NCBI GenBank assembly: GCA_963573385.1
Contig: CAUYLG010027035.1
Coordinates: 1-64,000 of the forward strand
Source: Cacajao melanocephalus
Lineage: Eukaryota > Chordata > Mammalia > Primates > Pitheciidae
Direction of reading: 5' to 3'
Length of the DNA: 64,000 nt
Shown: positions 12,503-26,569 of the stretch, in pieces
How positions within the stretch are numbered: the first letter of the stretch is position 1
Layout of the letters: each line of letters opens with the position of its first letter
Made by a program: the position numbers and the translations under genes
Notes under the pieces: model-generated
Told to the model about the DNA's origin: nothing
Seen by the model: only the letters and a program-made list of their open reading frames with translations
The model's database searches: none

Positions 12503-14169
12503 GTGAGTTGGCATTTTCACATGTGGTCATGGGGTGCTCATCACAAGACATGGCTCATGGTATTTTTTGTGGGCTGAACAAAAACACAGGGAATGCAAAG
12601 GCAGGGCTAGGACAGGACTAGTCAAATTGTATATCCTCTGTTGACCTTAACACAACAAAACCTTTCTCTTCTTTCAAATTCTTTCATGTACAAACTCTTA
12701 TCTACCTTTTAACTCATCCATTTATTACTGGGTTCCTGTATATCTTCATAATGTGACTGCCAACACACAAGCTTGCACAAGAAATCTCACATTACAAGTA
12801 ATGTCAGCATTGCAGGCGACCTGTTTTCAACACTTCATCAACTTAACACACTGTGTTCAGTTCCCTGTAAGCTGAGTAAGCAATACCTTCCCTCTGTTCA
12901 TGCTATCAAACACAAGCTACCTGCTATTGTTAACCCAAAGATTATCCCCAGTGCTGAGCAGCCTCAACCCAGCTGGGTCAGGACATGATGACATTGGATG
13001 GTTTGTCTCTCTCTGTGTCCAAGAACAGATAGTCAGCAACTTGAGTCAAGGGCTGAACAGTCTTGCCTTTTCATAAACGATGCCCATGTGTGTGATAGCA
13101 TTGTTTAGGAAAAGGCAAGACAGTTTTTGCCTTTTCTGGGACAGACATTTTCAAACTGGGGTTCCTCAGGTTCTTACCCAGTTTGGAGATCCATAGACCT
13201 GACTTTAGGGTGACTGCATAGGTGAGAGGAAGCCAAAGGGAGTGGCAGTGGACGCTAGGACCCTGCCTTCAAAAAGAGGAGTACCACTCTTCACTGTTGA
13301 ATCAATTAATTATAAGTAAAATTTCTTAAAATAAAGGGCACACTAGGCTCTTTTTGTTTGTTCACTTGATTTTTGTGCCTTTTTTTTTTTTTTTGATAAT
13401 GTGAGCATCAGTTCTAGAATAATTTTGTGGTGGGAGAGGGTTCTTTATATTTCCTAGACAAATACTATTGTCCATCACATTCCCTTTCTTGACTTTAACT
13501 CAGTAACTTTCTTAAAACTAACTGTGTCTTAAAACTTAAAACTAAATGTGTCTTTGACTGGAGTCATTGGTTGGCCTGAGACACAAGCAAAGAAGATGGT
13601 AGGGAGAGAGAAAAACAGAAAAAAAACAAGAGTTGGGGAGACAGAGATTCCTCTAGGATGGTTAGGAGAATGAGTATTATATTTTAGCTTGTGTGAGAAC
13701 CCCAAAGTATTTCCAATTTCGTGCTACCTTGCCGAAGCAAATGAATCCTGAGAAAACACACAGCAATATTTTCCTAATCTTTGTTCTGAACTAAGCCTTT
13801 ACAATTTTGGCCTGTGTGGGAAGCCTCACCTTTCTCAGTCCCCTGGAACAGTCTGGTACTTCTGGGAAAGTCTCACAGACTCTTTGCCTCATTCATATAA
13901 TAAATATTTACTGAAATAACAGAGTATTGCCTCCTCCTTGGCACATTAACAAGGATGTTTCTCTTGTTTTCTCTGTTCTCAAGTTGGAGCAAAACCTTCA
14001 TGCATATGAGTTCGCTTTAGTTATTGCCAAAACGTGGAATATGTGCTGTATGTCCAGTGTCTGGCATGCAGCAGCAGGTCAATTAATCAATGAAGAAATG
14101 CAAGTGTGTGAATGAGTGGAAAGTGGAAAATGGATGAATAAATGGGTAAGTGAAGAGTTTACAATACAA
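12503..14169 (+). other. Intron 3, first part, unique sequence
   Basis: No named repeat recognised apart from a T15 run at 13379. Short open frames lack any recognisable domain. Confidence 0.5.
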
Positions 14170-14170
14170 G

Positions 14171-14465
14171 GCCAGGTGCGGTGGCTCAAGCATGGAACTC
14201 CAGCATTTTGGGAGGCCAAGGCAGGAGGATCACTTGAACCCAGGAGTTTGACACCAGCCTGGGCAACATACTGAGACCTCGTCTCTACAAAAAAATAATA
14301 ATAAAAAAAAACTAACCAGGCATAGTGGCATGTGTCTGTAGTCCCAGCTACTAAGGAGGCTGAGATGAATCACTTGAGCCTGGGAGATTGAGGCTGCAGT
14401 GAGCTGGGTTCATGCCACTGTACTCCAGCCTGGGTGACAGAGTGAGACCCTGTCTCAAAAAAGAA
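14171..14465 (+). mobile_element. Alu (old, J-like), plus strand
   Basis: ggccaggtgcggtggctcaa through ctccagcctgggtgacagag with both arms. Imperfect flanking copies of about 13 bases (agagtttacaata before, agaacttacaata after) are a probable target-site duplication. Confidence 0.9.
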
Positions 14466-14742
14466 CTTACAATAGAGAGCATAGCTTCCACATATTTTCA
14501 ACTTGGCCTCTAAAGCTCTTTCCAAGCCCAAACTTCTTACTCTGTTGTTATGTATTTTTATTGAAGGGAAACTCTGAATGAATGTGAAAATAAATCACAT
14601 ATCTCATTCTTATTCTCATCCTCTGATTGTGCAAATTCTTTACAGCCAGGCTTACTATGACCATTCTGTTTTCTTCAAATCATCACCAAGTTAACTTGTC
14701 TGAAACAAAACTTGCTGTCAGCCCTCCAAAATGACTAGGACT

Positions 14743-15285
14743 ACAGCTAAGATCTCTACAAGGAAAACTACAAAACACTGCTCAAAGAAATCAGAGATGA
14801 CACAAACAAATGGAAAAAACATCTCATGCTCATGGATAAGAAGAATCAATGTAGTTAAAATGGCCATACTGCCCAAAGCAATTTATAGATTCAATGCTAT
14901 TCCTATTAAACTACCACTGAGGCTCTTCACAGAAGTAGAAAAAATGATTTAAAAATTCATATAGAACGAAAAGAAAAAAAAGAGCATGAATAGCCAAGGC
15001 ACTACTAATCAAAAGGAACAAAGCTGGAGGCATCACACTACCTGACTTCAAACTATACTACAGGGCTACAGTAACCAAAACAGCATGGTCCTGTTACAAA
15101 AGCAGATACATAGATCAATGGAACAGACTAGAGAACCCAGAAATAAGACCACACACCTACAGCTATCTGATCTTCAACAAACCTGACAAAAACAAGCAAT
15201 TGGGTAAGGATTCCCTATTCAATAAATGATGCTGAGGTAACTGGCTAGCCATAGGCAGGACACTGAAACTGGACCCTGGCTTCTT
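14743..15285 (+). mobile_element. L1 ORF2 fragment
   Basis: Readable ORF2 blocks: [20 protein letters not shown] at 14820-14890 and the downstream cagcatggtcctgttacaaa region. Truncated at both ends, with stops and frameshifts. Confidence 0.88.
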
Positions 15286-16696
15286 TTTGTCCCAGTCTTT
15301 TGAGTTTCAGAACTTTGAGTCATCTTGGAATTATTTTTGCCCATGCCTCTCTCTTCTTTCTTCCACCTACTCACCAAGATGTGTGAAGTTTTCCTTCATG
15401 ATATCCAGCTTTGAATCTTTATGTCCCAGAGAAACTTTAGAAAGAGTTTATTTGTAGGACTCAGAAACCACCCAAAGTACTTTACAGAGCTGTTAAAGCA
15501 GTTGCAAGGATCAGAAGAGATGGGAGGCATATGTACCCAACAGGGCAGGGAGTTTGTTTAAAGACAGAAACAATGCATTATAAGACAGGAAAAAGACATT
15601 TCATGCAAATGGAAACCAAAAAGATCAGGAGTAGCTATACTTATATTAAGGAAAATAGATTTCAAGACAAAAACCATAAAAAGAGACTAAGAAGGTTATT
15701 ATATAGTGATAATGGTGTTAATTCAGCATGAGGATATAACCATTGTAAATATACACGCACCCAACACCAGACCACCCAGATATATAAAGCAAATATTATT
15801 AGACCTAAACAGATAGATAGATCCCAATACATTAATAGCTGGAGACTTCAGTACTCCACTTTCAGCTTTGCATAGATCATCCAGACAGAAAATCAACAAA
15901 GAAATATCAGAGTTAATCTGCACTATAGACCAACTGGACCTAATTGTTATTTACAGAATAACATTTCACCCAAAGGCTGCAGAATACACATTTTCTGCTG
16001 AGCACATGGATCATCCTCAAGGAGAGACCATATGTTAGGACACAAAACAAGTCTTAAAACGTTTTAAAAAACAAAATAATATCAAGCATCTTCTCTGACC
16101 ACAATGGACCAAAACTAATCAAAAATAAGAGGAAGTTTGGAAACTATACAAACACGTGGAAATTAACAATATACTCCTGAATAACCAGTAGGTCAATGAA
16201 AAAAATTAAGAAGGGAATTTAAAAATTTCTCAAAACAAGTGATAATGGGAATCAAACATACCAAAACCTATGGGATATGGCGAAAGTAGTACTAAGAGGG
16301 AATTTGATAGCTGTAAATGCCTACATCCAAAAAGTAGAAAAATTTGAAGTAAATAACCTAGCAATGCACCTCAAAAAACTAGAAACACAAGAGCAAACCA
16401 ATCGCAAAATTAGTAGCAGAAATAATAAACATCAGAGCAGAAATAAATAAAATAGAAAAGAAGAAAACAATACAAAAGATCAACAAAATGAAAAGGTGGT
16501 TTCTGGAAAAGATAAAACTGACAAACTTTTAGTGAGGCTAAGAACAAAAGAAAGAAGACCCAATAAAATCAGAGAGGACAAAGAAGAGAGGACAAAGGAG
16601 ACAACCAATACTGCAGAAATTCAAAGAATCATTAGAGGCTACTATGAGTAACTAACTATATGTCAATAAATTGGAGAACCTAGAAGAGATGGATGA

Positions 16697-17470
<774 letters not shown>

Positions 17471-18800
17471 TAAAGAACTAATGGGAATATTTCCAAACTT
17501 ATCCTACAAGGCCTGTATTGTTCTGACAGTAAAACCAGAAAAGACATGTTAAAAAAAAAAAAAAGGAAGAAAACTACAGGCCAAATACCTCCTGAATGTT
17601 GATGTAAAAATCCATAACAAAATACTGGCAATGGAATTCAACAGCACATTAAAAAGATCATTCATCATGACTAAGTGGGATTTATCCTAGGGATGCAGGG
17701 ATGTTTCAACATTTACACAAATCAGTGTGATACAGTATCTCAACAGAACAAAGGACAAAACCATATGATCATTTCAACTGATGCAAAAAAAAAATCATCT
17801 GATAAAATTCAGTATCTTTTCATGATAAAAACCTTCAATTAAAAAAAACCCTATGCATACAAGGAACATACCTTGACATAACAAAAGCCATATACAATAG
17901 GCCTATAGATAGTGTCATGATGAATGGGAAAAAACTGAAATTCTCTCCTCTAAGATCTAGAACATGACAAGGATGCCTACTTTCACTACTGTTATGCCAC
18001 ATAATATTGGAAGTCCTGGCTAGTGCAAGCAGACAAACAAAGAAATAAAGAGCATCCAAGGTGGAAAGGAAGAAGTTGAATTATCCTTGTTTACAGATCA
18101 TATAATATTATATTTGATGAAAAACCTAAAGACTCCATCAAAAAACAATTAAAACTGATAAATTCAGTAAAGTTTAAGATACAAAATCAACATACAAAAA
18201 TCAGTAGCATTTCTATATGCCATCAGCAAACAATCTGAAATAGAAGTCAAGAAACTAATCCCATTTACAATAGCTATAAATAAAATGAAATACCTAGAAA
18301 TTAACCTAACCAGAGAAGTGAAACTCTCTACAATGAAAATTATATAATATTGATGAAAGAAATTGAAGAGGACACAAAAAATTGAAAGATATTCCAGGTC
18401 CATAGATTGGAAAAATCAATATTGTTAAAATGTCTATACTACTCAAAGAAATCTATAGATTCAGTGCAATCCCTATCCAAATACTAATTACATTCTTCAG
18501 AGACATAGAAAAAGCAATCCAAAAGTTATATGGAACACACAAAAGACTCAGGAGACCCAAAACTATCATGGGCAAAAAGAACAAAATTGGAGGAATCACA
18601 TTTCCTGACTTCAAATTATACTACAGAGCTGTAGTAACCAAGACAGTATGTTACTGGCATAAATACAGACATGTAGCCCAAAAGAACAGGATGGAGAACC
18701 CATAAATAAATCTACACATCTATGGTGAACTCATTTTCAACAAATGCCAACAACATACACCAGGGAAAGACAGTCTCTTCAATAAATGGTGATGAGAAAA

Positions 18801-19076
18801 TTCAGTCGGGTGCTGTGGCTCAGGCCTGTAATCCCAACACTTAGGGAGGCCGGGTGGATCGCTTGAGCCCAGGAGTTTGAAACCAGCCTGGGCAACATGG
18901 CAAAATCCTGTCTCTACAAAAAATGCAAAATAATAGCCAGGCGTGGTGGCATGTGCCTGTAGTCCCAGCTACACGGGAGGCTGGGGTGGGTGGATCACTT
19001 GAGATCAGTGGGGGTAGAGGCTGCATTGAGCTGTGATCACACCATTGCACTCCAGCCTCAGTGACAGAATGAGATC
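18801..19076 (+). mobile_element. Alu, plus strand, inserted in the L1
   Basis: Starts tcgggtgctgtggctcaggc and ends cactccagcctcagtgacag. It is followed by a purine tail and then L1 sequence resumes (actggatatctatatgcaga). Confidence 0.92.
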
Positions 19077-19162
19077 CTGAAAAAAAAGAGAGAGAGAGAG
19101 AGAGAAAGAAAAAGAAAAAAAGAAAGAAAGAGAAAGAAAAAGAAAGAAAGGAAGAAAGAAAA
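19077..19162. repeat. (GA)n / (AAAG)n purine tract, the Alu tail
   Basis: About 85 bases of A and G only, made of agagag and aaagaaag units. It probably grew from the Alu poly(A) tail. Confidence 0.85.
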
Positions 19163-20559
19163 CTGGATATCTATATGCAGAAGAATAAAACTAGATCCAT
19201 GTCTCTCACCATATAAAAAAATCAAATCAAAATGGATTAGATACTTAAATCTAAGACCTGAAACTATGAAACTATTATACCATAAGAAAACATTGGAGAA
19301 ACTCTCCAAGACATTGCAATTGGCAAAGATTTCTTGACACCCAACAAGTACAGGCAAATGAGATCACATAAAGTTAAAAAGCTTCTCCACAGCAAAGTAT
19401 ACAATCAACAAAGTGAAGAGACAACCCACAGAGTGGGAGAAAATATTTGCAAACTACACATTTGACAAGGACTAATAATCAGAAAATATAAAGAGCTCAA
19501 ACAACTCTATAGGAAAGAATCTAATAATCTGATTTAAAATGTACAAAAGATCTGAATAGGCATTTTTCAAAAGAAGACAAGATATAAAAATGGCAAGTAG
19601 GTGTATGAAAATGGGCTCAGTATAATTGATCATTAGAGAAATGCAAATCAAAACTACAATGAGATATTATCTCACCCCAGGTAAAATGGCTTTCATCCAA
19701 AAGTCAGGCAATAACAAATGCTGGCAAGGATGTGGAGAAAGATAACCTTTGTACACTGTTGGTGGGGATGTAAATTAGTACAACTGCTATGGAGAACAGC
19801 TCTAAAAATAGAGCTGCCATATTTTCCAGCAATTACACTGCTATATATGTACCCAAAAGAGAGGAAATCAGTATATCAAAGAGATATCTGCAGTTCTATG
19901 TGTGTTGCAGTACTGTTACAATAGCCAAGATTTGGAAGTAACCTGAGTGTCCATCAACAGATGAATGAATGAAGAAAATGTGGTACATATTCACACAATG
20001 GAGTACTATGCAGTCATAAAAAAGAATGAGATATTGTTATTTGCAATAACATGGATGGAACTGGAAGTCATTATGTTAAATGAAAAAACGTAATGAGCAT
20101 AAAGACAAACTTCTCATGTTCTCACTCATTTGCAGGAGGTAAAAGTTAAAACACTAAAACTCATGGAGGTAGAGTAGAATGATGGTTACCAGATGCTGGG
20201 AAGAGTAGTGGAGGGGACTAAGAAGTGGGGAGTAGGAATGATTAATGGGTACAAAAAATAGAAAGAATGAATAAGATATAGTATTTAATAGCACAACAGA
20301 GTATTTAATAGCACAATAGTCAATAATAATTGAATTGTATGCTTACAAATAACTAAAAGAGCATAACTAGATTGTGTGTAACACAAAGGATAAATGCTTA
20401 AGGTGATGGATATCCCATTTACCCTGATATGATTATTATGCATTGCATGCTTATATAAAAACATCTCATGTCGCTCCTAAATATATACATCTGCTATGTA
20501 CCCACAAAAAAATTAAAAATTAAAAAAAAGAAAGCTCTTAAATGATCAATTTTCCTCTG

Positions 20560-20963
20560 TGTTAGTTTTCTAGGGCTACCATAAGTAAGTACCACAGAGG
20601 AAGTGTCTCAAAAAAACAGAAATTTCTTTTCTCACAGTTCTGGAGGCTGGGAGTCCAAGACCAAGGTGTCGGTAGGGTTGGTTTCTCCTGAGCTCTCTCT
20701 CCTTGGCTTTCAGATGATCACTTTCTTGCTGTGTCCTGACTTGGTCATCTCTCTGTCTGTTGCACTCCTGGTGCCTCTTCCTCTTTTTATAAGAATGGCA
20801 TTTACTGAATTAGGGCCCTACTCTTATGATCCCGTTTAACCATAACCAACTTTTTGAATGTTCTATCTCCAAATACAGTAATGTTCTAAGATACTGAAGG
20901 TTAGGACTGCAACATATGAACTTTTCTTGGGGGTGAGGAGAACAATTCAGTCCATAACACCTT
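20560..20963 (-). mobile_element. MLT1A-type MaLR LTR, minus strand
   Basis: tgtgttagttttctagggct, ttctcacagttctggaggct, gttggtttctcctgagctct and ctgaaggttaggactgcaac are the reverse of the MLT1 consensus. Ends aattcagtccataacacc. Confidence 0.9.
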
Positions 20964-21499
20964 AATTGATAAGGAACAGGGGAATTCAGCAGAGAACACA
21001 ATGAGGGACTCCCTAGGACTTACTGGAGTTTTGTGAAACAGTAGAAAAGGTTTTGAGCTGGAAAAGAAAAAGCTAGAATGTAATACAAGAATTAGAAAAG
21101 TCAAAGTATGTCTAAAAGGCTATCTATAATAAACAAATCCACAGAAATTAACATCCAACATAATGCTGACTTGTTGAGGTATCTTTGGCAAAATTAACGT
21201 AATAGCAATTTTGGAAAATGTGTTTATTTGGGAGTTCATTGCTGTTGTTTTCATTTTGAAGCAAAGTGCATGGATAAAGAGAGGCAGTCAGTCACTAATA
21301 AGGGCTCCAGAAGAGGCACGTGGTTGCCCTGACCCACCAGATTCTCTTCCGTCTGGCAACTCTGTCACCTTCTGAATAACAAGAATTTTGGTGGCATAGA
21401 TTTAACATGGAACTATGTACCAGCCAGGAAAAACAGAGCTGGAATTGATGACTCTGTTCCAGTTATTTGTTGCTGCAGAGTAAATAACCCCGAAGAAAC

Positions 21500-21662
21500 T
21501 ATGAGATATACCATGGAATACCACGCAGGCATAAATGAGATCATGTCCTTTGCAGGGACATGGATGGAGCTAGAAGCCATTATCCTCAGCAACCTAATGC
21601 AGGAACAGAAAACTAAACACCCCATGTCCTCATTGTAAGTGGGAGCTAAACGATAAGAACTT
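21500..21662 (+). mobile_element. L1 3' fragment
   Basis: taccatggaataccacgcag, gatcatgtcctttgcaggga, ctaatgcaggaacagaaaac, gtgggagctaaacgataaga: end of ORF2 and start of the 3' UTR, truncated both sides. Confidence 0.88.
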
Positions 21663-22189
21663 CTTTTCCCTTTTTCCCCTGAGTTCCTTCAAAAGCCAGG
21701 TGACTTTCAGCCTCTATTTCTTGACAACCTCATTAACCCATTAAAGTTTGACTCCTTTGTTTTCCATTAAAGACTGCTCAGTTACCTGTGCCCATTGGCC
21801 ACTTGTTACTCTCCTTGCTGTCTCTATCAGGCAGAATTTCCATACCTTCCCCTGACCTTCTACCTACTGTCCAGCCTCAGTGAGAAGTTCCGTGTGCCTC
21901 TCATTTGAGCAAAGGCAGCCAGAATTGGAACGTATGCATTGTTTAAAAGGATGTTCCTCTGAAACTTCAAACTTCCAAAATGTCCTCCTCAGTAGGTGTC
22001 TTTGCAGCTTTTTTAATGTGCATATGAATATACCACATTTAAAAAATCCATTCATTAGCTGATGGACATTTAGGTTCTTTCCCATTTTTGGCTATTATGA
22101 ATAATGCTTCTCTGAATATTTTTTTGTATCAGTTTTTGTGTGGACACTGTAAATTTTATGTAAACGTTAGACAATATTTCTGTCACTTT

Positions 22190-22390
22190 CTGTGTCCTTG
22201 GGAAAGTCACTTAAACTCTCTACACTTCAGTGTTTTCATTTTTTGAAATGAGGTTCAGCAGGATAATACTAGAATCTACCTCCTATGACAGTTGTGATCA
22301 TTAAATACATTTAGAGTTGATGTTAAAACACTCAGAACAGTGCTTGGCATATAGTAGACACCTAATAAATATTAAGAGTTATTATAAAGC
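22190..22390 (+). repeat. MIR SINE, plus strand
   Basis: ccttgggaaagtcacttaaa, gtgttttcattttttgaaat, agaacagtgcttggcatata and cctaataaatattaagagtt follow the MIR core and 3' end. Confidence 0.85.
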
Positions 22391-22419
22391 ATCCATTACA
22401 CTTTAGACATTTGTTGAAT

Positions 22420-22560
22420 GCTCTCAGGTGTATGATCCCAATAGCCTATGTAATGTGGCTATCCTCATTTTGCAGTTATAAAAACCAAGGTCAGAAGGGT
22501 TCAGTCACTGGCCGATAAGGTAGAACTTGAACTTGAACTTTATTCGGATTCACCAAGCCA
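22420..22560 (-). repeat. MIR-like fragment, minus strand
   Basis: gctatcctcattttgcagtt and aagggttcagtcactggccg fit a reversed MIR core. Confidence 0.5.
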
Positions 22561-22974
22561 CCTCCTTCCCCGGTGACTCAGTGTAACCATATGTTACCAT
22601 CACATCAAACACCAGGCCAAAGAGTCTAAGATGCTCTTCCCAGTGGTAACTTCTTGGCCATTTGTTTTGTTTTCTGCTAGCTCCACTGTTAGATGCTTGT
22701 TCCAACCTAACTCCCATTCTCAAGTGGGAATAAAGTCAACACAACCCATGTCTTCTAAATATACTCCTAAGGGTGAGAAGTTCCAGGGCTGGGATGGGGA
22801 GAAACATTCCTCTTTAAGTTCTTCTCTAAGAAATGCCATCTAGAGTCAACCACGTCCTCCCCTCCAATGTCCTTCCCTTCTACATCTTCCATCCCTAAAG
22901 AAGGGAACACGAAAGAGTGAGAGACATCATATAGGTATACAGGTAAGAATCTTATAGGATGCCAGGCAAGCAGA

Positions 22975-23185
22975 ATGAAGACAGACTACCTGTGTTTTAA
23001 TCCTTTCTCTACCAATGACAACTGCATGACGTTGGACACAATTGTGAACCTCTGAGTTGCAGCTTCCTCATTAGAAAACAACGATAATAGTAATTGTTTC
23101 CTCTGGGGGCCATGGAGAGATGAGATGAAATAACACATGTTTAAGCATCAGCCTTACGCTTGGTATGCAGTGAATGGTCCAATAG
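22975..23185 (+). repeat. MIR SINE, plus strand
   Basis: Decayed MIR: acctgtgttttaatcctttc, gcatgacgttggacacaatt, agcttcctcattagaaaaca, cttggtatgcagtgaatgg. Confidence 0.75.
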
Positions 23186-23492
23186 CATTAGTGACCCAAA
23201 AGCCATCCCCCATGAGGGTCTAGGGGAGCAGCTGAGAGTCTGTGTGCTTGTGTCCTCTTATCCTGCCAGCTGCTGGCATCACTCCTCTGACTCTGACACC
23301 GAATTACCCTCCATCCTCTGCCCCGTCACTCACTAGCTCTTGAGCAGATGACTTCAACAGGTCATTCTTTCCAGATTTGATCACATCTACTGCAGGAGAG
23401 TTTTCCCCACTGTAATAACATGTTGACCATCCTTCCCACACAAATAGCATAGCTCTTTAACCCAAATCTCAGCAAGGCAGTTGGATAAATAT

Positions 23493-24330
23493 TTAACCAA
23501 GGATCAGAGGCACAGGGAGGCAACTCTGATGGTATAAAGGGCAGCTGGAAAATCTTTGTGTTCGAGAGGCCTAAAAGCGTATCCTGGCCAGTTTTCCTCG
23601 TCAGAAATGTCCGCACAAACACTCGTGTCCAATTGCATGCTATGCTTGAAAACAAGGCCCTCTAAAATGACTCAGGCCTCAGAGATTTTGTGTCGTTGTG
23701 GCTTGAACCTTGTTTCTGGATCATTAGCTGGGTGATCTGACCCAGGTCATCTTGTCTGCCTCTATCTTCAAATGAGGATCATGCAGCATCTGAATCCAGG
23801 CTAATAATTATCAGACTTGGCACTATTGGCCTTTTGGTGGGGAGAATTCTTTCTGCAGAGGGACTGTCCCATGCATTATGAGTGTTTAACAACCTACGTG
23901 TCCTTGACCCATCAGATAATAGTAGCACCCACCCCTAGTTGTGACACATTTTCAGATATTTCCCATGATCATTGGGGTGCAAAATCACCCCCAGTTGAAA
24001 ACCTCTAATCTTGGCTGCCAATTTAAATGCATTGTGGGTTCTGAGTGCTTAGCACAGTTACTGGTATATAGGAAGTACCTGAGTAAAAGGGACCTCTCTA
24101 ATGAGAGATAGTAATCATAGTTGTCTGCCACATCAAGCTAGGTTTTTATTTTTGTTTTTATTTTTTATATTTTAAACCCAGGATTAGAGGAACTGGGAAA
24201 CAACTCTGATTGTACAAAGGGCAGTTGGAAAAGCATTCTGTTTGAGGCCTAAAGCCTTTTTTGGGCCAGTTTTCCTCTAGAAATCACAGAGTACACACCT
24301 GTGTACAATTACATGCTATGCTTGAATAAG
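23493..24330. repeat. Diverged direct duplication of about 160 bp (23493-23652 and 24172-24330)
   Basis: The two blocks align in the same direction at roughly 80 percent by eye. Shared landmarks in the same order are ctctgat(g/t)gta, aaagggcag(c/t)tggaaaa, aggcctaaa, ccagttttcctc and attgcatgctatgcttgaa or its variant. The 520 bases between them show no third copy. It may be an old local duplication or two copies of a repeat I do not recognise. Confidence 0.75.
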
Positions 24331-24361
24331 AAGGGGTGAAAATAAACCCCTCTAAAACAGA

Positions 24362-24425
24362 TCTGCCTCTGTGGCCCAGGTTGGAGTGCAGTGGCTTGAT
24401 TGTAGCTACCTATAACCTTATAACT
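24362..24425 (-). mobile_element. Alu end fragment, minus strand
   Basis: tctgtggcccaggttggagt and gcagtggcttgattgtag match the reversed Alu right arm; the rest is missing. Confidence 0.6.
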
Positions 24426-24821
24426 TTACTTTTTGGGTGGAGACAGGGCTCAGGCAAGATAAATCGTGGCTAAGAAGCTATTCTCTCATGGATAAAACAT
24501 GCCGAGGTAGAAGAATAAAAGAGACTTTGGCAAGGAAAAGGGATTCATTGCAAAATGCTGGTATCGAGAGAACAAAGACAATTACATATGCAAAACTAGA
24601 GCTATGTTTGGTTTGGTGAAATTTACCATGGATTAAGAGCTGGTGAAACCGGGGTGCATGAAAAGATAAGATCAAGGAACCCTGAGTTCCTTCTCCCACC
24701 CTTGAACAGTCGTGCAAATGTCCTGGGGGTTTTAGGCAGAGAAAAATACTCCTGAAGTCATCCCTGGGTTTTGCTGAGATGTTTATGGTCTCTTGAAGTA
24801 GAGTGGCTTCTTTTTTTTTTT

Positions 24822-24896
24822 AATTAAAAAAAATGAGATATAATTGACATACACTAAACTACTCAAATTTAATAAGTTTAGATACACACAGACACA

Positions 24897-24938
<42 letters not shown>

Positions 24939-25032
24939 CCCATAAAAGCATCACCACAATCAAGACAGTGTATATGTTCATCATTCTCCAAAGCTTCCTT
25001 GTCCCCTTTTCTAATCCCTCCCTGGACCCTTC
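24822..25032 (-). mobile_element. L1M fragment, minus strand (first half)
   Basis: aaaaatgagatataattgac, aagcatcaccacaatcaaga and tatgttcatcattctccaaa are reverse L1M 3' UTR phrases. It resumes at 25410 after an inserted LTR and also contains a CA tract. Confidence 0.75.
24887..24938. repeat. (CA)n-(TA)n microsatellite
   Basis: About 16 CA units with early imperfections, followed by four TA units. Confidence 0.9.
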
Positions 25033-25036
25033 CCCA

Positions 25037-25408
25037 TATTAATTTGCTAGGGCTGCCATAACAAAATAGCATAGATTGGGTAATTCAAACAACCAAAATG
25101 TATTTCTCAAAGTTCTGGAGACTGGAAGTCCAAGATCAGGGTGCTGGCATGGTCAGGTTCTAGTGAAGACTCTCTTCCTGGCTTGCAGATGGCCGTCTTC
25201 TCACTGTGTGCTCACGTGGTACAGAGATAGAATAAATAAGCTCTCTGGTGTCTCTTCTTAAAAGGGCACTAATCCCTCTTATCCTGAGGGCTCCATCCTT
25301 ATGACTTAATTACCTCCCAAAGGGTCAATCTCCAAATACCATCACACTAGGGGTTAGGGCTTCAAAATATGAATTTTGATGGGGGTGGGCAGAATGTTCA
25401 CAGCACCC
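25037..25408 (-). mobile_element. MaLR LTR, minus strand, inserted in the L1M
   Basis: ttaatttgctagggctgcca ... ttctggagactggaagtcca ... ggggttagggcttcaaaata ... agaatgttcacagcaccccc, the reverse of an MLT1-type LTR. Confidence 0.85.
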
Positions 25409-25409
25409 C

Positions 25410-25690
25410 CACCCTTCAGGTAACCACTGATCTGTTTCACTAGAGATTAATTTGCATTTCCTAGAACTTTACATAAAGGGAATTATGCCAAAGAGTACAT
25501 GCCCTTTTTTGTTTGGCTCTCTCACTGCCCATAATTGTTTTTGAGACATCTATGTTGTTACATGTATCAGGTTCATTTCCTCTGATGGCTGAGCTGTGCT
25601 CCATCATATGGCTGGGCCACGGGTTGCTTATCCATGTATCCAGTGGATGCTTCTTTGACCTGGGAAATCTTTGCCAAGACTGGGAGCCCT
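25410..25690 (-). mobile_element. L1M fragment, minus strand (second half)
   Basis: taaccactgatctgtttcac, acataaagggaattatgcca, ggctgagctgtgctccatca, tccatgtatccagtggatgc: continuation of the element at 24822. Confidence 0.7.
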
Positions 25691-25802
25691 GTTGTTACAG
25701 GTCTAGTCTTCCTGTGAAGCTTCTTGAGGCACTGTGAGCCCTCACTGCCTTCTCTCCTTCATAATGTCAGTGTCTTCCTGCTGAAGACCACCAGGAATGC
25801 AA

Positions 25803-26185
25803 CTTAATTCATTTTCTAGGGCAGCTATAACAAATTACCACAAACAGAGTGGTTTAAAACATCTGAAAATTATTCTTTCGTAGTTCTGGAGGCCAGATGT
25901 CTAAACCAAGTGTTAGCAGGGCTGTGCATCTTCTCAAGGCTCTGGGAAAGAGTCCATCCTTGCCTCTTCCAGCTTCTGGTGGCCCCAGGTGTTCCTTGGC
26001 TTGTGCAACATAACACCAATCTCTGCTTCCATCTTCATGTGGCCTTCTTCCTTGTGTCTTCTCTTTTTCTGTCTCTGATGACACCCATCATTAATTAGAT
26101 TCAGGGCCCATCCTAATCTAGGGTGATCTTATTTAGAGATCCTTGCCTCAGCTACGTCTGCAGAGACTCTTATTCCAAGTAGATC
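25803..26185 (-). mobile_element. MLT1-type MaLR LTR, minus strand
   Basis: ttcattttctagggcagcta, taacaaattaccacaaacag, agttctggaggccagatgtc, gggcccatcctaatctaggg. The end is degenerate. Confidence 0.82.
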
Positions 26186-26569
26186 ACTCCCTTTCCTGGC
26201 TTCCTTTGATCTTGCCTTCCGTTACTTCCTTACAGCTGGTCCAGTGACAAACTCAGTTTAAGGCTGAATCTCACCAGGTTCTAAGCTAAATGTGATTTAG
26301 GTGGGATACAGAGCATCTGCCCTAGCCCTAGAATATATACTTTCTCGCGTCCTCTTACAGAGATGTCCCACCATTCCCCATGATATGCCTTATTTCTCGT
26401 TGGAACAAGTATTGAGCCCAATCCATTTGATTATAGGTGCTGTAATGGGTTCAATAGTGAACCCTCCTTCCCCCTAAAAGATATGTTCACTGGGAACCTC
26501 AGAAGGTAGGTTGATTAGGATAGAAGATCAGGGCCTGGTAGGTGGATGCTCTTCATCTCACCTAAATCT

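Noticed and set aside
23817..24008. Possible coding exon at 23817
   Set aside because: An open frame only; no acceptor/donor pair in phase with the SDR exons and no recognisable protein family.
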